Source: Helochares maculicollis | Taxonomy: Eukaryota > Arthropoda > Insecta > Coleoptera > Hydrophilidae | DNA: 60,307 nt | NCBI GenBank assembly: GCA_033557835.1 | Contig: JAWQRO010000082.1 | Coordinates: forward strand, 1 to 60,307 | Reading direction: 5' to 3' | Part shown: piece by piece, positions 49,289 through 60,278 of the stretch | Numbering within the stretch: position 1 is the first letter of the stretch | Layout of the letters: each line of letters begins with the position of its first letter | Notes under the pieces: generated by a model | Databases searched by the model: none | The model's input: the letters and a program-made list of their open reading frames with translations, nothing else | Told to the model about the DNA's origin: nothing | Made by a program: the position numbers and the translations under genes

Positions 49289-50480
49289 CTAGCTATACCG
49301 GTATCATATGTGACGCTAGGAGTCAGCCCATTTGAAAATTATAAGCTCGCTACAAGTTCAAGAACATTGACATAATATTTAATTAATACTATGTAACAAA
49401 CAGATCAAAGTGTTTCTTGTGACAGTAATTGATTCCTTTGAACTTTTCTATTTTAATACGCGGACGTTCATTATTAACCTTCGAGAGAAATCCAAAGTTG
49501 ACAAAAACCAATGAACTACTGAAGTGATGTACTGGTGGTGTAGTCATCAGTTTCACTGAAAAGCTCTCACTTACATCTCATATCTTATTAACTGATGCTC
49601 GTTAATTAACCGATATGGCTTAACTAACTGTCTTAGAATAGCATGTTAATTATTAAACAAATTTTCTGCTCGCTACATTGAATCATGATTTAGTAGTAGT
49701 AGGTATTTTTTATATTACAAATATTTTGCAGTATTGTTTGCTCGTACTTAAGCAAGTCGTTAGCGTGATGTTTTTCTGTGGCTGCGATTTTTTAGTAAGC
49801 TTTCATTGAAAATACATGCATTGATCTTCCACCGAATAAATAATGATGAATGGAACTCGTTATGCAAATAAAATTTATCAACAACTGCGAAACCTTGTAA
49901 CATCAAGAAATTAATAACGAAATATTAAAAATCTATGCATTAAGTGTTGCTATATATATCGTTATCTTAGGACAAATATTAAAATTGTGTATCAGTTGCC
50001 TTATTATGTCTTGTATTAGAAATACAGGGCATAAATGTTTTCTAACATACAAACGAGACAATTTTGCCCTTAGTTTTGTTGCACAAATTTAAACTCATAT
50101 TGTACATAAACAATAGATTATGACTAAGAGAAGATTAAACCCAAAAACTGTTAAAATATTTTAAATAGCCTTTATTGAATAATTATTCACCAATTTCAAT
50201 GTTAATTTTACTTGAATTATTGATAAGTATGTCTGTTTAACTTTCTAAGACTGGAAAAAACAACAATTTAATTATATTATTACTACAATAGTGGATAAGT
50301 GCATTGCCTCCATATCGGCATTGACACTTTATCTCTTTTGCAACTCCTTCAGATAAATATATATAAATAAGCGCAAATATTTACTAGATATTGTCCAGCT
50401 TTTGTGCATTTTTGAAATATTTTATTCATTTAAATACTACGCTTTAGTTTGAGTCTATAAAAATAATCGACGAAACGCAA
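49289..50480. other. Spacer, no gene seen
   Basis: AT-rich DNA upstream of member C, with no recognisable coding or repeat. Its left part may hold member C regulatory sequence. Confidence 0.5.
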
Positions 50481-50481
50481 T

Positions 50482-50690
50482 TTAATGAATGATACATAAG
50501 CGAAAGCCGGCGGGCTGTAAAAGAAAAGGTGTGTATAGAAAAAACCTAATTTGATTTGTAGTTACCATTCTACGTAATTTGCCCAAAGCCGAATACCTGT
50601 TTTCAAGGTCGGAAATAAAGATTTCGAAAAGTTCTGGAAAATCATAAGTGCTAATGATGATAAGGAAGAGAAAAAAGGCCACGAAATAAA
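50482..50690 (-). pseudogene. Possible exon pair or gene relic, hydrophobic
   Basis: The minus strand reads IYFVAFFLFLIIISTYDF, then LFEIFISDLENRYSALGKLR, a strongly hydrophobic segment followed by a polar one. A donor GTAACT at 50565 and acceptor TCTTTTACAG at 50515 would remove 51 nt and leave a short second exon ending in TAA at 50482. There is no ATG at the left edge. The pattern recalls insect chemoreceptors but is far too short to assign. It could be chance. Confidence 0.2.
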
Positions 50691-50869
50691 TAATAGGTGA
50701 ATCTTATGTATTTTGTTATTAAATAGTAATTAGTAGGGATTCTAAGAGGCATTAGGTGTTCGTTACCAGTAAGAAACTATTAAATATATGATGAGTAAAT
50801 GCATCGAAGTTGTTTGTTGATAAAGTAAATAAACAATTTTGCTGGTTATATCTAGTCCCCGGATATAAT

Positions 50870-50970
50870 ATCTATTTTTAGGCCAGATATACTGATAAAA
50901 ATGTTTTACATTTGTTTTGTTTGTAATGTGTCTTAAACGAATCAGGTGACTTTAAGTGCCACACACCTTT
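50870..50970. repeat. Dispersed 100-bp block, copy 1
   Basis: Contains CTATTTTTAGGCCAGAT, ACTGATAAAAAT and the box ACGAATCAGGTGACTTTAAG (50937-50956), running into TGCCACACACCTTT. Four further copies follow to the right in the same orientation. Confidence 0.75.
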
Positions 50971-52089
50971 TTAACTTTGCGAATTGATTTTAGCAGTGGA
51001 ATATTTATATTGCTACATTAAATATATTTCGTGTAAATGTTAAATGTTTCAAATTATGGGCTAGAAAATATTTTTCCTGGCTGAATGCGAAATTTATATG
51101 CCGAGTATAAAATGAGAACCTTCTAGTCGTACATTAAACGAAATGTCACCTAGAAGAAGTGATAAATTTCATGGTTTCATTGCTAATATTTTTATGGTAC
51201 TTCTAAACATTTCGTATGTGGGAAGAAGTATGGTTTTATGTAGTTTGCATTCGTAATTAATTTTAATAATGAATTCCTGTAGAGAATATTAGGAAGCAAG
51301 AGAGTAAAAGGCAATATTTATAAAGTCATAAAATCGGGGCTTTCGGGGCTTTTGCAAACTAAAAGATCTCGTTTGGGGCTAAAAAATTATACAATAAAAA
51401 TATATTCCTTTGCTTGAAAATGAACCTTGATAATTAATAGGTTTGTTAAAAAATTTTAATATTGTTCATTGATAAGATCCAAGAAGTATTTAAAACTTAA
51501 GCATCGCTTTATAACTTTTAGCAAGTATTTTGACTTTTTTCAAAATTTAATAATGTACACTTAAGAAACTCTGTATAATATTTTTGGCAGAGTTTTAGAT
51601 TCCTTCGTAGTAATCAGATGTGCGGGTCTTTCGACACAAACTTATTAATTTAAAAAAGAAACTTAAATAAGTACTATGTATAGCTATAAACTTGTAATTA
51701 GTAGTACTATAAACGCTATAATAACCGTTTTTTACACGAGGCATTGTTATAATATCTATGATCTATATGCAGGTTTTTTTTATTGGCAACATGGCAGAAG
51801 CGAAAGCATCGTCGATATAAAGTGAGGCCATATTTTCAATGACATGCATGATTTTAATATTCGACATTATATATTTCGCTGCAAAATATTTTTACATAAC
51901 AATATTTGTTAATTCATTATTATGCATTCGACCATTAAATATTAATTAGGAAGCATGAAATAGCAAAAGTAACTTAGAACTGTTCTTCTTACTAATAAAC
52001 ATAATTGCTTAGTAGGCCCAAAAATAATTTCAATCAACTCTTAAACTTGACCAGTTCACTTCAAGTTCAGGTTAAAATCATGGAAACTA

Positions 52090-52138
52090 CGTCACGAACC
52101 TAGAACGAATCGAGTTACTTGAAATACCACACACCTTT
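52090..52138. repeat. Dispersed block, copy 2
   Basis: ACGTCACGAACC, then AGAACGAATCGAGTTACTTG and ATACCACACACCTTT. The upstream half is less well kept. Confidence 0.7.
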
Positions 52139-53321
52139 GGTATGATTAAAGCTTTACATTCTTACACACTATATGTACGTGGCCAGTAAAAAACTTGTCA
52201 ATTAAATTGGTGTTTTATATTCAGTCTTTTTCCCTTCAGAACCGGATAAAGGTAATGTTTTGTTTAGAACTAATCGCCATTTTATTTTTGTTCTGCAAAC
52301 ATATTTATTGAACATATGTTGAATATGCTGCAGCAAGACCATTATGAATACGATATTATTAAAAAGCGAAAATTAAATTATTTTTCAGTGTTTGATGTTG
52401 AAAAATAAGTTCTTATAGGCGGTGCGTAATAAATGAATATAAATTAAATATTTGTATATGGATATATGATATTAAAACTATGTATAAAATGATATAAGTT
52501 GCATTAAAAACCAACTTATTGGATATACTGTATTAAGGAAAGCAAGCAATGTATTGAATTTATTATGGTGATGTGCTGGAGCAAAATCCAGAACAGTCCG
52601 GTTTTTTACAAACAAATGCGACAAAAAGGAGAAGTATATATCTAGAACTAATTAGACACATCTCCTTTATGTGAATTTTTTAAAAATAAAAATTGTATTG
52701 ACTAAATTTTTTTCACTGGCACTGATATAAAGTAGACAGCAATAATTATCTGAATTTTCTAATCAAAACAAACGTTACACTGAATATCTTTGTCATAAAG
52801 TCCTGAATGTTACATTTCCTTTACAGGTCACGTATAAAATAATATTAAACTATACACGACTCCATAATGTGCCAATTTTATTTGGATAAATTTTAATTGG
52901 CTCAAATTATATCTCATGATGTCTGCTTCTAAACATTGAATGCTAAGCTGAGATTAGTAATGAAATTCAGTGTTGTTTGTAAGCAAAATTGGGAAAAATA
53001 ATATTTTGTTACAAGTTCCATTTGCATACAACTTTTCTGTCGTTTTATTTTAATTAACAACTCAAAGTTGAAAGATGCACATTTTAATTTTTAATGACCA
53101 TTAATTATAAATTTCTATGAAGAATACTTTCATATAACATGTATAATTGATTAATTCCAATGACTTTGTTCATTAAAGATCAATTAAGCAGCACTAAATA
53201 GGAAAAATCTAGTTTCGGGCAAAAGTCAGTCAGTACTGTTTCTTCTTTATGAATAAACGACTGAAGTTTCGGGTTTTCTAATCAAAATATCGAATTTAGC
53301 CCCGAGTGCTGGGTCCAGTTT

Positions 53322-53420
53322 TATTCTATTTTTAAGCCAGATTCAGTAGTACCGACTAAAATTAGTCTTTGCACGTCACGAAAAAGAACAAATCAAGTAA
53401 CACTAAGTACCACACGCCTT
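53322..53420. repeat. Dispersed block, copy 3
   Basis: CTATTTTTAAGCCAGAT, then ACGTCACGAA and the diverged box ACAAATCAAGTAACACTAAG followed by TACCACACGCCTT. It links the upstream half seen in copies 1 and 5 to the ACGTCA segment seen in copies 2 and 4. Confidence 0.75.
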
Positions 53421-53927
53421 CAAAGTGTGATCAGTTTATTCGTTTCTGGGAACTTTGTTATTTTATGTTATTGCAGGTGCTATTATTAATATATTACAAC
53501 AAACTTTTGAATTCGTTACTCTGTTGATTAGATAACAATACTCATTTGAAGAAATGTTTGTATAACTTAGTTCTTGTGATATAATATGACTTAATTTGAA
53601 CAAAATACTTAGTTTCTATTTGTAACATATAATAATGTAACACAAAATAAGGAAACAAAACTTCTTTTTACAGTCATATAGTAATATGTTACTCGTATAG
53701 ATATTAAATGCTAACTAAATCATAGATATTTAATCTACTACAAAAAGCAACACCTTGTTGAGAGTAATTAATGGGAAATGAAATGAATTGGACAAATGAT
53801 ATTGTTATGTAAGTTCTCATTTGTAAATTTGTTTTGCTAATATTTGTTGCGAAGTTTTGCTTAAAGAAAAAAATTGATGTGTCGGTAATTGTTTCTGCTA
53901 AAATCATTAAGAACTTTTTGTGCGAGC

Positions 53928-53933
<6 letters not shown>

Positions 53934-53979
<46 letters not shown>
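53934..53979. repeat. (TA)n microsatellite
   Basis: A pure AT dinucleotide run of about 45 bp. Confidence 0.95.
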
Positions 53980-53982
<3 letters not shown>

Positions 53983-54214
53983 GGTGTCCTCTGCCAATAT
54001 TCAAGTTGAAGCAAGAACAAGCCGTGTCAGTAATTGGGTGAATAACCTGCATTAAGAAAGCGTGTCGTTTTAAAATCTCCCAAATCCCAAATTAAATATA
54101 AATAATTTAAAAAGGAATCGGTCCTCATTCTATGTAGGCTGCTAAGGTGTCTATAAATCTGTGGAGGTAAAATTGCTACTAGAAATATTAACATATAACT
54201 GCAGATCTCTCTTG

Positions 54215-54615
54215 CGCTAAGTCAGAGTGGAGGAACTTGAACAAGAAGCCGAAAAGAACAAATAGCACCTCATATGACTAATCGAAGTCAGGAGGCAAAA
54301 CCTTATAGAGCTTCAGGGTATGTACTACTGTATTACGGTATGGACAATAGCAGAACTAGTTGATTAACGTTCCTGATAAAAATTTAATTACAGCATCTGC
54401 TCTAAGTATCCAGTGTCTCAGACCGAGTATCCTATATTTTACTCTGAAAATAAATCTTATGTACAGGGTACATAGCTCAAATCTATGCATCAACAGACAT
54501 CAAATCCGATGACGAAGTTGAGAAGGAGCTCTACGAGGATATAAATCAAGTTCTAGGCAATGCTTGCTACCAATTTAAATACCTAATGTGTGATTTAAAT
54601 GTTTGTAAGAAGCTG
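54215..54615 (+). mobile_element. LINE endonuclease-domain fragment, dead
   Basis: Read with stops and frame breaks, the plus strand gives RVEELEQEAEKNK, IEVRRQNLIELQG, then IAQIYASTDIKSDDEVEKEL and LMCDLN. These correspond to the start of the endonuclease, the VYAPT-like segment and the MGDLNAK-like segment of non-LTR retrotransposon endonucleases of the type often annotated as craniofacial development protein 2-like. No reverse transcriptase follows; the mariner fragment begins 20 bp later. Confidence 0.7.
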
Positions 54616-54636
54616 CAACAGGAATCCTTTGTATTA

Positions 54637-55010
54637 GGGGAACCGGACAATAATGTCGTTTCTGTGCATGTCGATATTTGATTGTCATTTGGTAGCTCAT
54701 TACGGACTTGGAAGGCGTGTCAAAAAGATTTTGAGCTTATTGTATCATATTTGCTTCTGAATAATTAAGTATTAAACTTTTTTGCAATTTGGGGAGAAAT
54801 GGCCAGCCAAATACCAGAAGAACATTGTATACTTTTTGAGTTTCGCAAGGATAATACCGCATCTGCTGTGACTAAAACCATTTGCGATGTTTATCCAAGC
54901 GCAAATATGAAAAACCTGCCAAATAGTCTCGAAAATTTTCTGAAAACTTTGCAACTTAAAATAAATTGGTCAACAGCTCCCACCCAACACTTCACAAAGA
55001 CCATATAAGC
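54637..55010 (+). mobile_element. Truncated mariner, 5' end only
   Basis: A terminal repeat GGGGAACCGGACAATAATGT starts right after TTA at 54637. The leader then matches the 12.6-kb mariner almost word for word (TCATATTTGCTTCTGAATAA, AATACCAGAAGA). The reading frame from 54799 gives ASQIPEEHCILFEFRKDNTA and ICDVYPS, a mariner N-terminus. After about 54920 the match is lost. It is on the opposite strand to the 12.6-kb copy and from the same lineage. Confidence 0.8.
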
Positions 55011-55639
55011 AACAATAGAAATTAGAGATTTGACCAAGCTATCTGTAATTAAGAAGCTCTCAGATAATATTAAAAATTTGATGAAGCAACGAGGAGAAGC
55101 CAATAAGAATCCTGATGTAATGAGCTGCATATAATACATAGGGTTGTGTAAGACAGAAATCAAATAAACAAAGGTAGTCAAAGGTACAATTAAAATATGG
55201 GACACAACGCAATTGACAATAGAAAAAGCTACAACAAATGCAAACAAAACCTAAATATATTGGAATATATCGCAAATTTCTATGAAAACTCTGTGGAGCA
55301 CCATAAATAGACAGTATCTATGTGAAAAATAATGAAGAACATAAACTGTGGTTTGTTACCATATCTACTATTTTAATTTGTTATTGCAAGAATTTTTTGT
55401 AAATGCAATTGTAACTACGCACATGGTAACAGAATCAGTAAAAATGCAAAATAATAAGATTTTATATACAATCATTTATTAAATATCCTATGTTACGAAG
55501 TTTCTAATGCGTTATTTCCAGTGAAGATAACCATTAAATACTATATAGAAAGCAATAAATGGCAAACGCGCAAACTAGTTTACGACAATCGTAACTAATT
55601 GATACGCTTCTCATAATTTAACCTCTCGAAATTTGGGTT

Positions 55640-55796
55640 TTCCTATTAAAAACACTATTTTGTTGGTCGTATGTGGCCCCAAGTGTATTGCATTCTTCTA
55701 CGTTCTACTGACTAATAACCTGAATAATTTAGTTTGGAGCTCGTACGTCAAATAAACGCTAGAACGAATCAGGTGGCTTTAAATGCCGCACACCTA
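55640..55796. repeat. Dispersed block, copy 4
   Basis: GGTTTTCCTATTAAAA and GTGGCCCC, then TACGTCAAATAAACGC and the box ACGAATCAGGTGGCTTTAAA followed by TGCCGCACACCTA. The CCCC-containing upstream part matches copies 1 and 3. Confidence 0.7.
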
Positions 55797-56440
55797 TGTA
55801 GGTGACAAATTGAATCTCTTGAAAAGTAGGACGGAATAGGTTGGTAAATAATCATATACTTTTTACTGAATAAACATTGGATAGCCAATAAAAGTTTAAT
55901 ATTTTAAATGCAGAAAGAATGCTTTTGTATTAAGGAAAAGTATTCATCAAAAGTAGAAATAGGCTTAAAACTCTTTCCTATAATTATCAATTTTTGCGAA
56001 GGCATGCTTTTTAATTCACAAGAAGTCTGTGAAAAAAACTTCAAATTAAAAAACTACAATCACATTAATAATAATGAAATATTAATAATTTAAATTTATT
56101 TAAATTTTATAGAAATTCGGATTTGATCCCATCATTTTAAATCATTGAATTTAAGTCTAGTCATTAAAGCATTTACTATTATTATTATCACCTCTTGTTG
56201 CATTCATTTTAAAAGTAAAGATTACGGTAACGGCTTCACCAAAATGACATGCAGAAAATAATTTTTGTAGCTTCAAGCATTTCAACGCTTAGATATTAAG
56301 TAATTGGTCATTAAAATGCATTCTAAAACTTATTAAGCGTAAGCAGTGTATCAGCATTATATTTCGTTTGAATAAATGCTTTCGAGTTCTGTCTTTCAGT
56401 CTTTCTTTAGTCAATATATTTTGCCATGGGCTAAAAGTTC

Positions 56441-56545
56441 TATTATTAGCCTCCAAGATACTGATAAAAATTCTGGAAATAAGTCGTTAAGATTGGATTT
56501 TTCTTTGGTTAACGAATCAGGTGACTGAAAGTGCCACACACCTTT
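56441..56545. repeat. Dispersed block, copy 5
   Basis: CTATTATTAGCCTCC, GATACTGATAAAAAT and the box ACGAATCAGGTGACTGAAAG followed by TGCCACACACCTTT, nearly the same as copy 1. Confidence 0.75.
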
Positions 56546-57062
56546 AAAATGCGTCTATATGAAGTGCTCGACTTGACATTGGTGCTTATCTTCAAGGATT
56601 TCAGCAACTTACCTTAAAAAACTTCTGTATGGCTTCATCAGCAACTTTATATGATACCTGTATAAGTTAGTTTTCAAACTGTATTTCAAAGTGCGATGGT
56701 GAATTTTCAATATGCTGTTTCAGATGATTAATCTGTTCACGCCTCTTTTTTAGGCGATTATCAAGAAATCTTCTTGTTCAAAATTATTATGCTGTTTATT
56801 TCAGTGGATTGTTACTTTTGCAGTTTTGTATATATAGCAAAACCAATTTGTCCATCTTATGAATTAGCAGAGTGTATATGACCTCAGCTACTTTTTGTTT
56901 GTGGCTCTGCGCAATAAAGAACCATTGAAATAGATAAGCACTAAATAAACAAACTGATAAAATAAGTATTTGCAGACAATAGTAAAGAAACTGCAAAAAG
57001 TATCAACGAGGCTGCTATTGATAAATTTTATGCGGTAATTACATATTTATAAGAAATAATTG

Positions 57063-57420
57063 TTATTGACGGCCAGTTTGAAGAAACGTTTTAGTATTTT
57101 TACTAGTGAAGAAATAGGGTGCATTTTCTGAAGGGCAATTGAAGCTTTCCATGATGAAATTCAATTTTCTGACGCTCTTCTTCCCCACGGGCTCCAATAA
57201 GTTGTTCCACAACATATTAGCACCTGCAAAGAACAGTAAAAAGAAAATATCAAAAAATGGCAAAGGCGGGCGACCCTGTTTCTTGGTAAGACAAGTCATC
57301 AACCTCTTTGTTTCTAAGGAAGGCACCAGTACATATCCGTGGTACAGGCTGGGAAAAGAGAAGACCATATTTCGAAAAGAGAAGAGAGAGGAGTAAAAGT
57401 AATGCGTCCTTTAAACGCAT
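57063..57420 (-). CDS. Candidate short secreted-peptide gene, exon structure unresolved
   Basis: Less AT-rich than its flanks. A minus ATG at 57420 opens MRLKDALLLLLSLLFSKYGL, a good signal-peptide shape, then QPVPRICTG. A strong acceptor (TTTTTACTGTTCTTTGCAG) ends at 57224, and the exon after it reads GANMLWNNLLEPVGKKSVRK and on to a stop at 57063. A weak donor ACTG/GTGCCT would join leader and exon in frame to a peptide of about 85 residues with a GKK processing-like site. Another acceptor (TCTTTTCCCAG, 57349) offers a different reading. I do not recognise the peptide. Confidence 0.3.
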
Positions 57421-57531
57421 TATTCTTAGTTTATTGGAACTTACTTTGACTAAAGTCGCGCTCGGTGTGCTAATTAGCAATATATTGAATTAGTGCCAGT
57501 TCCTGTATTAGGTTATCTGGGATTACTTACG

Positions 57532-57660
57532 TACTGAAACCTTTTTAGCATCGGTGCTTTTAGCAGGGTGGCCAGATGACGCCAAAAATGTAAATCTGTT
57601 TGGCAGGTAAATGGCTGGGCAACCTGTTGGGACTTCCCCATCTCGGCCAGCGTAGCATTG
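57532..57660 (-). CDS. Candidate exon on the minus strand
   Basis: The minus strand reads NATLAEMGKSQQVAQPFTCQ and on to LLKAPMLKRFQY, directly followed by a strong donor GTAAGTAATCCC at 57531. A possible acceptor ACCTTCCCAG precedes it. It could be an upstream exon of the 57.06-57.42 kb candidate, but the reading frames do not join cleanly through the acceptors I can see. Confidence 0.25.
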
Positions 57661-57734
57661 TCTGGGAAGGTCATAAAAGCTGCTATGCATTTGCCAAGGT
57701 TACATATACGTACGTATGTAATAAAGAAAAACAT

Positions 57735-59230
57735 GAGAGGAGTTGTTGCAAATTATGCAAACAAGTGTACATGAGTAAATATTTAAGTAATTATTTTATG
57801 CATTTAACTTGACAAACACGCATGTATGTTACTGCTGAAACTGAGAAATTGTTTCCAAGCTGGCCATACTATCTTATGCGGCTCATTGACCGTTGTCTTG
57901 TAGCTGAAACTTAATGATTTGTTTGATGCATATATTTGGCTATTCTATTATACAACAATTTTATGTAGGAATTACATCCGCATTTTTTTTAAAATTTTGC
58001 ATTCATTAAATGTTTCGCAGAAAAAGTATAAACGATTGGCATTCGCACATGGTCAAGAGCACATTAGCAACAAGGAGGTATTTCCGGAATACCGGTAGTA
58101 TAAGTTACTGCTAGCGATTTTTCACAATAGCGCACGAAGGAGCGTAAAGGACATTGACAACATTTTTCAATCTTAGCAATCGCATACATTAATAAAGTGT
58201 TAATATAAACGATTACTTAATTGAATGTAATACTACTAACTGCGGCAATTTGGATTATTTATAGAGCTTGGTGCGTTTGAGCTTATTTTGCGTATGTGCA
58301 AGACGAGTTCTTCTTCCCGATGTCCTTGCAAGCGTGTTAGTGATCATGCAGTGCAAGCATTATACGATACCAATCGCCACCATTTATTTTTCCAAAGAAT
58401 TTAATTCTCTTAAACATATGGAAAAAAGTTTAATTATAGTCACCATCAAAAGTAATAGACGAGGTGCAGTTGTGCACATATCAAGAAATGTAGCTGACGC
58501 AAGTAAAATTACTACTTTTATTACTAAAACATTAATAACAGATAATTCCTACTTTCATAGTCTATTCCTAGATCATGCATTTTCTATTAAATCAGGTACT
58601 AAAACGCAAGTTTTTTAAACTTGAAACTGCAAATTAATATAGATTTTCAATCGTTACAGCTCCAATATGAACTAAGTCGTCTTTAATTTTATTTTTAATT
58701 ATGCTGAGTAAAGCGATATTAATTTATCATCCATCAATTCAGCTAGAAATGGCTTAATTAAAATGATTACTGTCTAATACCTGTATGTTTAAAAAATCAA
58801 CAATTATTCAAGTTTTTCTACAAGTTTTTTTAATAATCCCGCCGCCTTCCAACCCGGAATTTTTCATAAGGACTTAATTAAGTATTCATTTCATTAAGCA
58901 CCTGTAAGCCAGATAATGTCGCAAAGGTCAAATTAGTAACTATAAATTATTATTTGTTCGTTGAAGTACATAAATTTCAGCTTAGGAAGACTGCCTGGCA
59001 ACAGCTAACATCTATAGTTCCACGATGATAATTAGCATATCTGTAAAACTTTATGATTTTTATTCATTTTCCGATGTTATCTCTCAGTTTAAAGGCTATT
59101 TATTACTTGTAAGACAATAGTAAGAATTTGGGTGGAACTTATTTTAGGCTCTTTATCACCTTTTTAACGACTTTATTGAAACAACATGGTCAACCAGTGT
59201 TCCTTACTAATAATAACGGTCGAATAAATC
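57735..59230. other. Spacer, no gene supported
   Basis: A 116-codon plus frame at 58268-58618 starts at TTG, not ATG, and has no recognisable domain or codon pattern. Otherwise AT-rich. Confidence 0.45.
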
Positions 59231-59238
59231 AACAATTT

Positions 59239-59382
59239 TCATGATGAAAAAATAAATAACAGTTTATTCATTGATGGTCGTTTTGCGCATCTGTAAACGA
59301 CAAAGGTCACAAGTGAAGACATTGCCATTACCACAAGGCCAACACGCAGAAATTTCGGTAGTGACTTTCCATGTGACTTCAT
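59239..59382 (-). CDS. Candidate 47-aa single-pass membrane protein
   Basis: The minus ATG at 59382 opens MKSHGKSLPKFLRVGLVVMA followed by MSSLVTFVVYRCAK and ends at TGA at 59239. It has a basic N-terminus, one clear membrane segment (about residues 11-30) and a basic residue cluster after it. An in-frame stop lies four codons upstream of SKENP, so the start is likely. The segment KFLRVGLVVMAM resembles KMLRLGLLCIAM in the tail anchor of the 34.7-kb gene, which may reflect common descent or only membrane-segment composition. Confidence 0.35.
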   Translation of the reverse strand: MKSHGKSLPKFLRVGLVVMAMSSLVTFVVYRCAKRPSMNKLLFIFSS

Positions 59383-60274
59383 TGGATTTTCTTTCGATTA
59401 GATAGTAGACCGAGTTTCTGCATAAATTTGCTGGTTATCGGGTTTTTGACTGTGTTCATATCCGACAAAAGTTTACTTATGCTAATTGGGAGATCCCCCA
59501 CCTAAACGTTTACATTTCATTCAAGCTGTGATCAGATGTTAAATATGTAAAACCACAGACAAAAAAGTACATATATAATAATTTCTACAAACACTATTAT
59601 TTGAAACAACTTATTAAATATAATATGCAAATTTTTCGAGCAATATTTGCAAAGTTTTTGAAGGACTACACTTAGCTAACGGTATAATGTATGCGTCTGT
59701 TTGAAATCGTTAAATAGTTTCAATTAAGAAGACATATAATTAATAATGAAAATAAGTCGTTCGGGCAAGGTAATATCAGTAATTATGTTATAAATGATAC
59801 TAATATTCTTTTGAATTATAAGAAAACATATTGATTTAAAATGGGTTTGTTAAAAATGTCAACACCATATTATGAATACACCTCTAGATTGTTGACTATA
59901 AATCACCTATACTTCTTAGTTTTCGTTTGAACTATTTACATTTACTTTGTTAATTGCACATTTGGCCAAATGTCGAATTATCTTAGTGCAGAAATCATCG
60001 GGTTTGCAATTTTTAAGCTTATACATATATTTTACTAGTATTATTAAACAAAAGCAACTACGCACTCATCAGTTTTGAAACAGCGTTTTGTTTACAAGTT
60101 TTACTGGACGATAGATATTATAAAATAACATGTTTTGATTCAATTACTTAGAAAAGTGTTTATTTATAGTAACGTTTTGAAAAATAGAAAATTACTTGTC
60201 CTTGAAGATACTTTTGGATTTGTATATACATTGCTATAATTATTAAAGTCATTTCTATTTCTCTTTACGTTGTG

Positions 60275-60278
<4 letters not shown>

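Larger units (their letters stand above)
50971..53933. other. Spacer between dispersed blocks, no gene seen
   Basis: Apart from the dispersed blocks this is AT-rich DNA without supported open frames. Confidence 0.5.
55011..57062. other. Spacer with weak hydrophobic frames, no gene supported
   Basis: Outside the two dispersed blocks this is AT-rich. Minus frames at 54891-55247 and 56796-56996 are hydrophobic (for example LQILILSVCLFSAYLF), and a minus stretch near 56650-56765 reads RRFLDNRLKKRREQINHL before a stop. They have no matching partners and could be chance or chemoreceptor relics. Confidence 0.4.

Noticed and set aside
54891..55247. 118-codon hydrophobic minus-strand frame
   Set aside because: It overlaps the mariner relic in antisense. 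Hydrophobic translations are expected from the reverse of A-rich DNA, and no start or splice context supports it.
58268..58618. 116-codon plus-strand frame
   Set aside because: It begins with TTG and has no ATG near the start, no recognisable motif and no splice context. Long frames like this occur by chance.
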